DNA of 64,000 nucleotides from an uncultured Clostridia bacterium (lineage in GTDB: Bacteria > Bacillota > Clostridia > Christensenellales > Borkfalkiaceae). Position numbers and translations under genes: made by a program. The stretch lies in the NCBI GenBank assembly GCA_947627565.1, contig CANQWO010000004.1:25996-89995 (forward strand), written 5' to 3'. Below are positions 52,597-60,838 of the stretch, one piece after another. The notes beneath the pieces are model-generated. The model made no database searches, was not told the DNA's origin, and was given only the letters and a program-made list of their open reading frames with translations. How positions within the stretch are numbered: position 1 is the first letter of the stretch; each line of letters starts with the position of its first letter.

Positions 52597-52628
52597 GTCG
52601 CTTAATTGATTTAAGCGACTTTATCTTT
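52597..52628 (+). terminator. Possible terminator after the HPr-like gene
   Basis: GTCGCTTAA-TTGA-TTTAAGCGAC is a stable stem, but the tail TTTATCTTT is a poor T-run, so read-through into the DUF4364 gene is likely. Confidence 0.5.
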
Positions 52629-52657
52629 CCCGAAGTTTGAAATACAAAGGATCCTGC

Positions 52658-53182
52658 ATGCAGATAAAAGGCGAGACTTCGGTCAACAAACTGATTTTGC
52701 TCTTCGTCTTCGATAAGATGGAGAGCCCCCTCTCGGAGCGGACGATCTTGGATATGTGCACGTCGTCCAATGATTGGATCAATTATATGGACTGCCGCGT
52801 CCTGATCCATAAACTGCTCTCCGACGGGTTCATCTGCGAGATCCCCGGCGTCGACGATCCGCTCTATACGATCACGCCGGAGGGCCGGGATTCGCTTGCC
52901 AATTTTTACATCAACATCCCGCGCAGCGTGCGGGAAGAGATCGTGAAATTCGTCAAGAACAACAGCGCGAAATTCCGCATGCGGCAGGAATGCAAGTCGG
53001 ACTATTTTCAGAATAAAGACGGATCCTATACCGTCTTTTTGAAGATCTTGGCTCCCGTACAGCCCATGCTTGAGCTCAAATTCGTCGTCCCGGATAAAAA
53101 GACCGCCAGCCGCATCTATAAAAAATGGGAGGACAAGGCATCGGAGCTCTATTCGGTCGTCTATGAAACTTTGGTGGATTGA
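52658..53182 (+). CDS. DUF4364 family protein
   Basis: The 174-residue protein matches the DUF4364 style found across Firmicutes: an N-terminal winged-helix-like region (NKLILLFVFDKMESPLSERTILDMCTSSNDWINY), LLSDGFICEI, TPEGRDSLANF and a C-terminal alpha/beta part. A DNA-binding regulator is plausible but unproven. The ATG at 52658 follows AAAGGA. The TSCPD gene follows after 39 bp. Confidence 0.82.
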   Translation: MQIKGETSVNKLILLFVFDKMESPLSERTILDMCTSSNDWINYMDCRVLIHKLLSDGFICEIPGVDDPLYTITPEGRDSLANFYINIPRSVREEIVKFVKNNSAKFRMRQECKSDYFQNKDGSYTVFLKILAPVQPMLELKFVVPDKKTASRIYKKWEDKASELYSVVYETLVD

Positions 53183-53221
53183 TTTCCCTTAAGATATTTG
53201 TACCGACGGAGGTTTACAATT

Positions 53222-53473
53222 ATGGTCACATATTCTACAAAAGGCACCTGCTCCAAACAGATCATCTTCGATATCGATCAGGAGAACAGGATCCACAACG
53301 TCAAATTCATCGGGGGTTGCAGCGGCAATCTGCAAGGCATCGGCAGGCTCGTCGAGGGCAAGACGCCGGATGAGGTCGTCCCCCTTTTGAAAGGGATCCG
53401 CTGTCGCCAAAACACGTCGTGTCCCGATCAGCTCGCCCTTGCGCTCGAACCTTATATGAAAAAAGCCGATTAA
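53222..53473 (+). CDS. TSCPD-domain protein (TIGR03905 family)
   Basis: The 83-residue protein has the TSCPD motif as NTSCPDQLALAL and the conserved KGTCSKQIIFDID, FIGGCSGNLQGI pattern. The same domain occurs at the C-terminus of some class II ribonucleotide reductases; standalone members have no defined function. The cysteines (TCSK, GGCSGN, IRCRQ, TSCPD) suggest metal binding. GGAGG precedes the ATG. Confidence 0.9.
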   Translation: MVTYSTKGTCSKQIIFDIDQENRIHNVKFIGGCSGNLQGIGRLVEGKTPDEVVPLLKGIRCRQNTSCPDQLALALEPYMKKAD

Positions 53474-53477
53474 CAGA

Positions 53478-53513
53478 AGCTCCCGTGCGTGTTGCCGCAC
53501 GGGAGCTCTTCTT
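53478..53513. terminator. Terminator between the TSCPD gene and spoIVA
   Basis: AGCTCCCGTGCG-TGTTGC-CGCACGGGAGCT is a perfect 12-bp stem followed by CTTCTTTT on the plus strand. The minus strand also continues with TTCTGTT, so it may serve both converging genes. Confidence 0.82.
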
Positions 53514-54980
53514 TTACAGCAGAATACAGATGACCCCGCCCTTTCCCTCGTTGACGATCCGCGTAACTGTCCGCCGCATTTTGCTCTGTACGTTTTCCCG
53601 CATCGAGCGATTCTTCACGGTGAGTTCTTCCCCCAACATCTCCTTGAGCGTGCGGCCGAACATGTTGGTGTTCCACGCGCGCTCCGGTTCGGCGGCCATG
53701 GTCTCGGCAAGCGTTTTGACAAACGCCTCGCTCTGCTCGCGCGTGCCGAGGGCGGGATGCACCTCCCCGCTCACGTCGACGCGGATGATGTGATAGCTGG
53801 GCGCGTCCGCGTGCAGGTTGACGTCGACCCGCCCGCTCTTTTTGACGAGCTTGGGCTCGGAGAGGCTCATTTCGTATGGATCGGGCGGCACGATGCCGTA
53901 GCCGTATTCCTGCGCTTCGGCAAAAGCCTTGCCGACGCGGTCGTAGACCTTCTTGGCCTCCGAGAGCCGGACGACATATTGCATGAGCGCAAATTCGTCG
54001 CCGAGCTCCTCGCCGCACTGTTCGCCGAGCACGCGATAGAACGTCCCCTCCTGCGGCTCCACCCGGCAGACGGCGACTCCCGTCGCGGCGTCGATGCGCA
54101 GCGAAACGGGCGGTTTTAAGCGGTCGCTCTCCGTGAACATGGTGTCGAGCAGCGCGCAATCGCTGAGCTTGCCGATCTTGGGCGCGACCGCGCGGATCCC
54201 GCCGAGAAGTTCGGAAATGACGGAGCTGTCCGCATCGAGGATCCGCATCCAATCGGGAATATCCACGTCGATGGAGACAACGGGAAATTCATAGAGGATC
54301 TTTTCCAAAATTTCCGATAATTTATCTTCGTCAAGCGCCTCGCAATTGACGGGAATTACGGGAGCGCCATACTTCTCTTCCAGCGAAACAGAACGGTCGA
54401 ACGCGGACATGGGGTCCATGCAATTCATCAGAATGACGAACGGCTTTCCGATTTCCTTCAATTCAGAAATTGTTTTTTCTTCCGCTTTTTCATAGGCCTC
54501 CCGCGAAAGACCGGTGATCGATCCGTCCGTCGTGACGACAATGCCGATGGTGGCGTGGTCGCGCACGACGCGGCGCGTGCCCTCCTCCGCGGCTTGGTCG
54601 AACGGTACGGGAACGTCGCTCCAAGGCGTCTTGACGAGACGGGGCGCGCCCTCCTCTTCGAAGCCGCTCGCGCCCTCGACAGGAAATCCCACGCAGTCGA
54701 TGAGGCGCACCCGCGCCACGGCATCCTTGACGCTGATCTCCGCCGCTTCCTCGGGGACAAATTTCGGTTCCGTCGTCATCACCGTCTTCCCTGCCGCCGA
54801 CTGCGGCAGTTCGTCGGTATACCGCTGTTTCTTGGCTCCCTCCACGGAGGGCAGGATGAGTGTCTCCATGAACTTCTTGATGAACGTCGATTTGCCCGTC
54901 CGAACGGGCCCCACGACGCCGATGAAGATATCGCCGCCCGTGCGGGTCGCTACGTCTTCGTACACATTAAATGTCTTCAT
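53514..54980 (-). CDS. spoIVA: Stage IV sporulation protein A (SpoIVA)
   Basis: SpoIVA is the ATPase that polymerises on the forespore to build the basement layer of the spore coat. The 488-residue protein (about 492 in Bacillus) has Walker A GPVRTGKST, the VRLIDCVGFPVEGA switch region, IGIVVTTDGSITG, and the conserved C-terminal end KMRRTVTRIVNEGKGGVICILL. The start MKTFNVYED follows GGAGG at 54980. Its presence marks the host as an endospore former. A SigE-like promoter is directly upstream. Confidence 0.97.
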   Translation of the reverse strand: MKTFNVYEDVATRTGGDIFIGVVGPVRTGKSTFIKKFMETLILPSVEGAKKQRYTDELPQSAAGKTVMTTEPKFVPEEAAEISVKDAVARVRLIDCVGFPVEGASGFEEEGAPRLVKTPWSDVPVPFDQAAEEGTRRVVRDHATIGIVVTTDGSITGLSREAYEKAEEKTISELKEIGKPFVILMNCMDPMSAFDRSVSLEEKYGAPVIPVNCEALDEDKLSEILEKILYEFPVVSIDVDIPDWMRILDADSSVISELLGGIRAVAPKIGKLSDCALLDTMFTESDRLKPPVSLRIDAATGVAVCRVEPQEGTFYRVLGEQCGEELGDEFALMQYVVRLSEAKKVYDRVGKAFAEAQEYGYGIVPPDPYEMSLSEPKLVKKSGRVDVNLHADAPSYHIIRVDVSGEVHPALGTREQSEAFVKTLAETMAAEPERAWNTNMFGRTLKEMLGEELTVKNRSMRENVQSKMRRTVTRIVNEGKGGVICILL

Positions 54981-55010
54981 AACCGCCTCCGCAAATTTGC
55001 TTGCACTGTT

Positions 55011-55039
55011 ACCATATGTCGGCGGCAAAAAAAATATGA
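55011..55039 (-). promoter_or_regulatory. SigE-like promoter of spoIVA
   Basis: Minus strand: TCATATT (55033-55039) matches the SigE -35 consensus KMATATT, followed after 14 bp by CATATGGT (55011-55018), a partial match to CATACAHT. spoIVA is under SigE control in Bacillus. Confidence 0.6.
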
Positions 55040-55041
55040 CG

Positions 55042-55070
55042 AAAACCCTGCGCTACCGCAGGGTTTTCTC
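55042..55070 (-). terminator. Intrinsic terminator after the 55082 gene
   Basis: AAAACCCTGCG and its complement form an 11-bp stem with a 3-nt loop. On the minus strand the stem ends in TTTT, followed by CGTCATATTTT. Confidence 0.7.
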
Positions 55071-55081
55071 ATCTCGCACGT

Positions 55082-55918
55082 TCAAGCGTCCGATTTCTTC
55101 AAATTCATAATGTCGTAAGCGCCCTCTTGCTGGGACCGCATCTCCTTGAAATAGGGGTCCTCGGAGAAATCGCGCGGACGGGTGTATTCGCCGCCGAGCG
55201 CCTCGATCGCGTATTTCAGTTCCTGGTACTCGAGGAAATTGATGTCGTCGCGGTCGATGACCTCCAAAAGATCAGGGAGCGCCCGCGGATCCCCGTAGGT
55301 CGCAAGGTAACTCGCCCGCATGGGGATGTCCTCGCCCGTATGGAACGCTTGGAGAAGCACGCCGAAAACGGCGTCGTCCCGCTCCTTACAGCCGGAGAGG
55401 ATCTCGAGCATAAGTTCCTCGCGCACGCCGCGGCGCAGGCAGTCGAGCGCGCGGTCCTTTGCATGATCTGCGCCCGCTTTGAGCTGTTCGCAGACGGCGT
55501 CCACGACATTTTCGTCTGCGCCCTCTTCCTCCAAAATGGCGAAGTAGGCGGCAAATGCGGCGGGATCGGCGCCGAGCAGGTTGACGGCAAAGGTCAAAAG
55601 TTCAATGTTTTTGCTCCCGAGGAGGCGCAAAAGCGCGGCGGGACGGCGCGTTTCCAGCTCCCGGCACAAAAAATCCGAGGTCGGGACGCCCGTTTCGACG
55701 TGCTCCTCGAGGCAGGACACCAGCGCCTCGTCGTCCATCGCGGCATAGAACCCTTTGGGCGTATTGCCGGCCTTGGGGATGAACGTGTCGCCGAACTTGC
55801 GATAGAGCTTCGGAATGATGCTCTCCCACTGCTTTTCGGTATATTTCCCCGCATTTTGCTGCATATATTCGGCCAATTTTTCATCGAACAGGCCGTCGAA
55901 ATCAATCAATTTTGCCAT
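55082..55918 (-). CDS. Hypothetical protein, helical-repeat (HEAT-like)
   Basis: The 278-residue, mostly helical, acidic protein shows repeated helix pairs (VSCLEEHVETGVPTSDFLCR, AALLRLLGSKNIELLTFAVN, LPDLLEVIDRDDINFLEYQEL) that suggest a HEAT-type solenoid. No catalytic motif is seen. The ATG at 55918 lies 9 bp after the TPR-protein stop. It is the last gene of the run that starts with the membrane protein at 60472. Confidence 0.75.
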   Translation of the reverse strand: MAKLIDFDGLFDEKLAEYMQQNAGKYTEKQWESIIPKLYRKFGDTFIPKAGNTPKGFYAAMDDEALVSCLEEHVETGVPTSDFLCRELETRRPAALLRLLGSKNIELLTFAVNLLGADPAAFAAYFAILEEEGADENVVDAVCEQLKAGADHAKDRALDCLRRGVREELMLEILSGCKERDDAVFGVLLQAFHTGEDIPMRASYLATYGDPRALPDLLEVIDRDDINFLEYQELKYAIEALGGEYTRPRDFSEDPYFKEMRSQQEGAYDIMNLKKSDA

Positions 55919-55926
55919 GGTAGACC

Positions 55927-57576
55927 TCACATCATGAAATTGAGTATGCGCCTCGTCACGGAAATATCCGCGTCGAACAGGTTGCAGATCTCCTCGAGCG
56001 TGCGCTCGCCGTGTTTCAGGCGCGCTTCGCGGTAGATGGCGGCCGCGAGCGGCGCGCGCGCATCGAAGAGCTCCCACGCCTCCGCCTCGGCAAGGGTGGC
56101 ATACATGTCCTCGGCCGCGCCGCAGAGTTTTTCCTCGCTCTCCTCTCCGAGAAGGGCAAATTTCGCATAGACGTCCGCAAAGGCCGTCATGAACTCCCCG
56201 CTCTTCCGGGCGCCGATCTCCAAGCGGTGAATGAAGAGTTCGCGATAGAGGTTGCAGATGACGGCGCCGTAGGATTCCTCCGCGTTGCGGCAGACGAGAT
56301 CGTGCAAAATGGCGAGCTTTACGACGTCGTCGCCCTCATAATCGAGCAACACTTCGCGGATCAGCGCGTCGACGCCGCTCTTCAGCGCAACTTTGGCCGC
56401 GAGGAGCTGCAACTTTTCATCGTGCCCCTCCATCTCGTCGAAGGCAAGATGGAAACTCTCCCGAAATTGCGCGGAACTCGCGAGCGCCCCCGGCTCCTCC
56501 GGCTCCGAGCGGCTCACCTGCAAGAGATATGCGGCCAGCTTGCGGTATTCCCCCTCCGGCAGACGGTAGTAATACGTCATGGGGACTTCCTCGCCGCCGT
56601 CGCGAAAATCGCGCAGTTTTCCGAGATACCATTCCGCCACGGCTTTGCGCGGATAGATCGTCGTCAACGTTTCAAGAGATTGAATTGCTTCGTCGATCTC
56701 GCGGACATGGTATGCCGATGCGGCGTAGAACCACAAAATATTTTCGTCATAGGGGAGCCGCTTTTTCAGCTCGGCGAGCGTGACATAGGCCTCCGTGTGG
56801 AGTCCCGTTTCGCAGAGCGCCGTGGCGACCCGATACAGATCGTCGGTCGCGCCGACGGGAAGACGAAACAGCTTTTCCGCAACCGCCTTCGCCTCCTCGC
56901 GCTTCTCCAAGGCGCCGAGCACGGCGCAATACGTCGTGAGGACCTGCACGTTGTCGGGGTGCTCCTCCATCAGGCGCTCGCACATCTCCTGCGCCTCCCG
57001 TTCCTCCCCCATCATGAGGGAGCACATCGCGGCAAGGCCCGCGCCCGAGGCGTAGTCGCTGCTCTCGGGGGGGATGTCCGAAAAGACTTCCTTGGCGGCG
57101 CCCAATTCCCCCGCCTTCAACAGCGCGAGGCCGGCGCCGAGCATCTCGGGGCTGGAGGTGTTCTCCTCGGAATCGTGCACGAGATGCAAAGCGGGTTCGC
57201 GGACCTCCTGCTCGAAAATCTCCGGGTCCGGCTCGCCCCCGTCCTCGGCTACGGCAAGACGGTAGTAGAAACCGGACTGAAATTCGTTGCCCATATTCAT
57301 GAAAGCAACGGCAAGGCCCTCGTAGCCCTCGTAAAATTCTTCTTGCGCACAGGTATCCAAAAAGCGGAACCATGCGTCGGCGGCACGCGGCCAGAGTTCG
57401 AGCGCTTCGAAGATATCGGCGTAGAGCTCATAGGCGTCCGCGAGCGGGACATTCATCCGCTCCCGCTTGTTGAGCACGGTGAGCGCGCCGAGATAATCCC
57501 CTCCGTCCATCCGCTTTTGCGCGCTTTCGAGAAGGAAATCGTCGTCGAATTTCAGTTGGAGGCTGTCTTTCCTCAT
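55927..57576 (-). CDS. Tetratricopeptide-repeat protein
   Basis: The 549-residue soluble protein has TPR-type helix pairs (ADAYELYADIFEALELWPRAADAWFRF, GAGLAAMCSLMMGEEREAQEMCERLMEEHPDN, LTTYCAVLGALEKREEAKAVAEKLF). The C-terminal third is helical without clear repeats. TPR proteins are usually scaffolds for protein contacts; the partner is unknown. It overlaps the hslO stop as ATGA, so it is coupled to the chaperone gene. Confidence 0.85.
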   Translation of the reverse strand: MRKDSLQLKFDDDFLLESAQKRMDGGDYLGALTVLNKRERMNVPLADAYELYADIFEALELWPRAADAWFRFLDTCAQEEFYEGYEGLAVAFMNMGNEFQSGFYYRLAVAEDGGEPDPEIFEQEVREPALHLVHDSEENTSSPEMLGAGLALLKAGELGAAKEVFSDIPPESSDYASGAGLAAMCSLMMGEEREAQEMCERLMEEHPDNVQVLTTYCAVLGALEKREEAKAVAEKLFRLPVGATDDLYRVATALCETGLHTEAYVTLAELKKRLPYDENILWFYAASAYHVREIDEAIQSLETLTTIYPRKAVAEWYLGKLRDFRDGGEEVPMTYYYRLPEGEYRKLAAYLLQVSRSEPEEPGALASSAQFRESFHLAFDEMEGHDEKLQLLAAKVALKSGVDALIREVLLDYEGDDVVKLAILHDLVCRNAEESYGAVICNLYRELFIHRLEIGARKSGEFMTAFADVYAKFALLGEESEEKLCGAAEDMYATLAEAEAWELFDARAPLAAAIYREARLKHGERTLEEICNLFDADISVTRRILNFMM

Positions 57577-58451
57577 GCTTCTCCCGTCGCGGCGAAGAGC
57601 GCTTCAACTTCTTCACCGCCAAAATCATAAGTGGTGTTGCAATAGTGACAATAGACGGAGACCCGCCCCTCGTCGCGGACGATGGCGCGCGCCTCCTCCA
57701 CTCCCAGCGAACGGATCAGATCGGCAACGCGGCCGCGCGAACAGTGACAGCGAAATGCGACTTCCCGCGTGACGGCGTCGCGAACGGGCGCATAGGCGGA
57801 GAAGACGCCCGCGGCTCCCTCCCGCTCCAAGCGCGTGGAGATCGCGACAAATTTCCGCGCCTCCGCCTCGACGGCCGCCAAAACTTCCTCGCTTGCCCCG
57901 GGCAGCGGCTGGAAGAAGACGCCTCCCGCCGCCAGACAGTGGCCGTCGGGCGCAATCTTGACGCCGAGCGCAACCGCGGTGGGCAACTGCTCGCTCTCGA
58001 GAAAATAGGCGGAAAAATCCTCCGCGATCTCCCCCGAAACGAGCGCCGTCGTCCCCACGAAGGGAATGCCTTCCCCGTCGTCGCGGATGACGGTCAGAGT
58101 CCCGTTTTTTCCGGTAAATCCGCCGACGTCGAGCTTGCCGTCGCCGCGGGGCGGCAGATCGGCCTCGGGGTGTTCGACAAACCCGCGCAGAAAGAGCCGA
58201 CCGTCGCCCGCAACGCAAATTTTTCCGCCCACGCCGTCGCCCTTCACCGTGACGGAGAGCGAGCTCTCCTCCGTTTTGAGCCAACTGCAGAGATAGGCGG
58301 TCGCGGTCATGGTACGGCCCAACGCCGCCGCGGCAACGGGCGTGAGCGCGTGACGGGAAATGGCCTCCTCAACCACCGCCGTCGTATCCAAAACGGCAAG
58401 CGATACCGCGCCGTCCATGATCAATGTCTTATAAATCACGCTTTTCTGCAT
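57573..58451 (-). CDS. hslO: Redox-regulated molecular chaperone Hsp33
   Basis: Hsp33 is a holdase activated when oxidation removes zinc from its C-terminal switch. The 292-residue protein has ALGRTMTATAYLCSWLK and VTVKGDGVGGKICVAGDG in the core, and the four zinc cysteines as FRCHCSRGR and VYCHYCNTTYDF. It overlaps the methyltransferase gene by 16 bp and the TPR gene as ATGA. Confidence 0.96.
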   Translation of the reverse strand: MQKSVIYKTLIMDGAVSLAVLDTTAVVEEAISRHALTPVAAAALGRTMTATAYLCSWLKTEESSLSVTVKGDGVGGKICVAGDGRLFLRGFVEHPEADLPPRGDGKLDVGGFTGKNGTLTVIRDDGEGIPFVGTTALVSGEIAEDFSAYFLESEQLPTAVALGVKIAPDGHCLAAGGVFFQPLPGASEEVLAAVEAEARKFVAISTRLEREGAAGVFSAYAPVRDAVTREVAFRCHCSRGRVADLIRSLGVEEARAIVRDEGRVSVYCHYCNTTYDFGGEEVEALFAATGEA

Positions 58452-59164
58452 AGAAAATTCAATCTGTCGCTCCCCGTTTTTTCCTCTCCGAGGTGCCCCT
58501 CGACCGCGAGAATTTCGAATCCGGCGGCCTCGAGCGCACTGCGAAGCGTCTCCTCTTCGTGGATATACTGCGTATGCGATTCGTCGTACCGCGCAAACCG
58601 GCCGTCTTGCTCCCGCACGAACAGCGTCACGTTCATCTCCACCCTGTCCTCGAAGAGCCGATTGAAGGACAGATAGGTGACCTCGTCGCGATCGTCCGCA
58701 AACATATTATCCGCAACTTTGCAGCGAAGTTTGCACGGAGAGCTGACGTCGAACCAAAAGAGACCGCCGTGCCGCAGCGCCGCATACGCGCATCCGAATG
58801 CGCCGCGCAATTCCGGCCGAGAAAGATAATTATAGCAATCGTTGGGCGCGAGGATGAAATCGAATTTCTTCAAGACCTTAAACCGACGGGCGTCGAGGCG
58901 CAGAAATTCGATCGCGGCGCCCTCCTCCGCGGCCAGCTTGCGGGCCCGATTGAGCATGGCGACCGAACAGTCTCCCGCGGACATGGTATAGCCGTTTTTC
59001 GTCAAGATGCGCGAAAACGCGCCGCTTCCGCATCCGATCTCCAACCCGTTTTTGCCCGCGCCGTAGGCCCTGAGCCCGCGAATAAAATACTGCGACCAAG
59101 TGGGATAGTCGCAGTCGTCATTCAGGTATTCGAACCAATCCGCAAGCGAATCATAGGCCTGCAT
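58436..59164 (-). CDS. Class I SAM-dependent methyltransferase
   Basis: The 242-residue protein has SAM motif I GLEIGCGSGAFSRILTKNGY, acidic loop GDCSVAMLNRAR, and motif IV region FDFILAPNDCYNYL. It resembles small-molecule methyltransferases; the substrate is unknown. The ATG at 59164 with AAGGGG upstream is preferred over a GTG two codons earlier. It starts 9 bp after the membrane-protein stop. Confidence 0.88.
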   Translation of the reverse strand: MQAYDSLADWFEYLNDDCDYPTWSQYFIRGLRAYGAGKNGLEIGCGSGAFSRILTKNGYTMSAGDCSVAMLNRARKLAAEEGAAIEFLRLDARRFKVLKKFDFILAPNDCYNYLSRPELRGAFGCAYAALRHGGLFWFDVSSPCKLRCKVADNMFADDRDEVTYLSFNRLFEDRVEMNVTLFVREQDGRFARYDESHTQYIHEEETLRSALEAAGFEILAVEGHLGEEKTGSDRLNFLCRKA

Positions 59165-59173
59165 ACGCACCCC

Positions 59174-60472
59174 TTACTTCTTCGTGAGCATCTTCGGCGG
59201 CTTCGGAGGCTTCTTTTTCTTGCCCTTGTCCTCATCCTGAAGCGCGCGCTCGCGCTCCTCGAACTGCTTGTTGTATTCGACGTATTCGGGGTCGTTTTTG
59301 TGCGCCTCCGCATACGCTTTTACATCTTCCTCCATGGATTCCTTGCTCTCGCGGAGCTTTTTCAGATCCTCGCGGGAGAACGAATCGGGAAGCTGATACA
59401 GATCGAAATCGTCGTCGATGGGTTTGATGGGGCGGGAGACCAGCGTGGACTTGCCCTGCGCGACGATCATGCGCCTGTATTCGCGCATCGCGGCGCTCTC
59501 GTCCTCCGTCTGTTCCTTCCCCTGCTGCTTGCCCTTTTCCTTGTTATAGAGACCGCGGCCGACCGCGACGCCCATGTTGGGATTGACGAACTTATCGAAC
59601 GCCCACTGGCTATAATCCAGCCACGCGAGGAGCGCATACGAAAATCCGAAGAGTGCCATCAAAATGATGCCGATCGCGGCAAAAAATCCGTTTCCGAAGA
59701 TCGCAAGGAAGAACGGGATCCCGGCAAGCGCCGCAAAGAAGACCGTCTGCGGGAACGTCCCGAGCGTCATGACGATGGCGTTGCGGAAGAGCGCCCACGG
59801 ACCCTGCGTATAGTTGATGCCGAGCGAGACCATCCACAAGCACACCAACAGGAAAAACGCCACGAAGAAATAGCCGATCACTTTGGAGGCGATCATCCAG
59901 CCCTTCGTCGGCGCGTCGATCGCCGAGTAGAAGTCGGCAAGATTTCCCGCCGTCCGCGCGATGTAGAGAATGATGCCGAAAATGAGCATCGCCTCGAGGA
60001 CGTTCCAATAGTTGCGGCGGATCCCTCTGACAAAGTCGTTGGCGACAAAGACGCCCTCCGTCCAGATGAGGTTGCGGATGATGTAGGCGCCGCCCGAGAC
60101 GCCCAACGCGGCGATCGCAAGGCAGGGGATCATGAGCGCAAAGTAGATGAGGTCATATTGGAATACGAGATATTCCGCCGTGCCGTCGATATTGGGGATC
60201 CACATGGGATTGATCGTGAGCCCCGGGCTGAACGGGCCCGTCACGCTCTGCGACAGCATCCAAAGATAGCGAAGCACGATGATTGCGATGAGAGGAAGAA
60301 ACGTGACAAGCACGAGGAGATTGACAAGCATCAGTCTCCCGAATCTGCCCTTCAGAATATCCCAAAACAGCGACCAACGATTGGTCGGCAGGGTGCTGCG
60401 GGCATACTCTTCATCTCGTTCCTTGCCTTCCAGCCAACGGGCCACAAGGCCTTTTCTTTCTCGATCCGCCAT
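59174..60472 (-). CDS. Polytopic membrane protein with charged C-terminal tail
   Basis: The 432-residue protein has about seven TM helices (for example LMLVNLLVLVTFLPLIAIIV, YFALMIPCLAIAALGVSGG and FFAAIGIILMALFGFSYALLAW) and a 110-residue, highly charged cytoplasmic tail ending KKKKPPKPPKMLTKK. The N-terminal part (WDILKGRFGRLMLVNLL followed by GGAYIIRNLIWTEGVFVANDFVRGIRRNYW) is reminiscent of YesL/DUF624-type proteins. No function can be assigned. It is the first gene of the run methyltransferase-hslO-TPR-HEAT. Confidence 0.85.
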   Translation of the reverse strand: MADRERKGLVARWLEGKERDEEYARSTLPTNRWSLFWDILKGRFGRLMLVNLLVLVTFLPLIAIIVLRYLWMLSQSVTGPFSPGLTINPMWIPNIDGTAEYLVFQYDLIYFALMIPCLAIAALGVSGGAYIIRNLIWTEGVFVANDFVRGIRRNYWNVLEAMLIFGIILYIARTAGNLADFYSAIDAPTKGWMIASKVIGYFFVAFFLLVCLWMVSLGINYTQGPWALFRNAIVMTLGTFPQTVFFAALAGIPFFLAIFGNGFFAAIGIILMALFGFSYALLAWLDYSQWAFDKFVNPNMGVAVGRGLYNKEKGKQQGKEQTEDESAAMREYRRMIVAQGKSTLVSRPIKPIDDDFDLYQLPDSFSREDLKKLRESKESMEEDVKAYAEAHKNDPEYVEYNKQFEERERALQDEDKGKKKKPPKPPKMLTKK

Positions 60473-60527
60473 AGTTTCACTCCGAATTTTGCCGTTCGTA
60501 TCGCGCGGCGCTTATGCCGCTTTCTTT

Positions 60528-60556
60528 ATTGTACCATACTCGCCGAAAAATTTCAA
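60528..60556 (-). promoter_or_regulatory. SigA-type promoter of the membrane protein-methyltransferase-hslO operon
   Basis: Minus strand: TTGAAA (60551-60556), 17 bp, TACAAT (60528-60533). Confidence 0.82.
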
Positions 60557-60575
60557 TGAAAATCGGGCAAATTCT

Positions 60576-60604
60576 TTGACTTTTCATCGTCCCTATGGTA
60601 AAAT
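60576..60604 (+). promoter_or_regulatory. SigA-type promoter of the asd-dapA-dapB operon
   Basis: TTGACT (60576-60581), 17 bp, TAAAAT (60599-60604). The lysine riboswitch starts within about 10 nt. Confidence 0.82.
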
Positions 60605-60610
60605 TATTTC

Positions 60611-60820
60611 GAAAAAGAGGAGCGGCTGAGCATGAGTAGCCCGCGGAAGGGATCGGGGGATCCCGCAGAACGCGGCGGAAAGGGCATCGCCGCCGAAATG
60701 CGCGTCACCCCGCCCGCGCATTGGGGATGCGGGAGAATACCCGTATTTCTGTCACGGCCGTGAAGCGCTTTTTCCGATTTTCTCATGGAAATTTGCGGGA
60801 CGCTGCCGTCCCGCTCTTTT
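60611..60820 (+). promoter_or_regulatory. Lysine riboswitch (L box) with terminator, upstream of asd
   Basis: The leader carries the L-box elements in order: AGAGGAGC, GAGTAGCC, GGAAGG, CGGAAAGGGCATCGCCGCCGA and GCGCATTGGGG, matching the lysC aptamer. GAAAAAG (60611-60617) pairs with CTTTTTC (60768-60774) as P1. The expression platform is GCGGGACG-CTGC-CGTCCCGC-TCTTTT (60795-60820), just before the asd Shine-Dalgarno. Lysine binding should end transcription of the diaminopimelate operon. Confidence 0.92.
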
Positions 60821-60838
60821 GATCTCAGAGAGGTTTTC

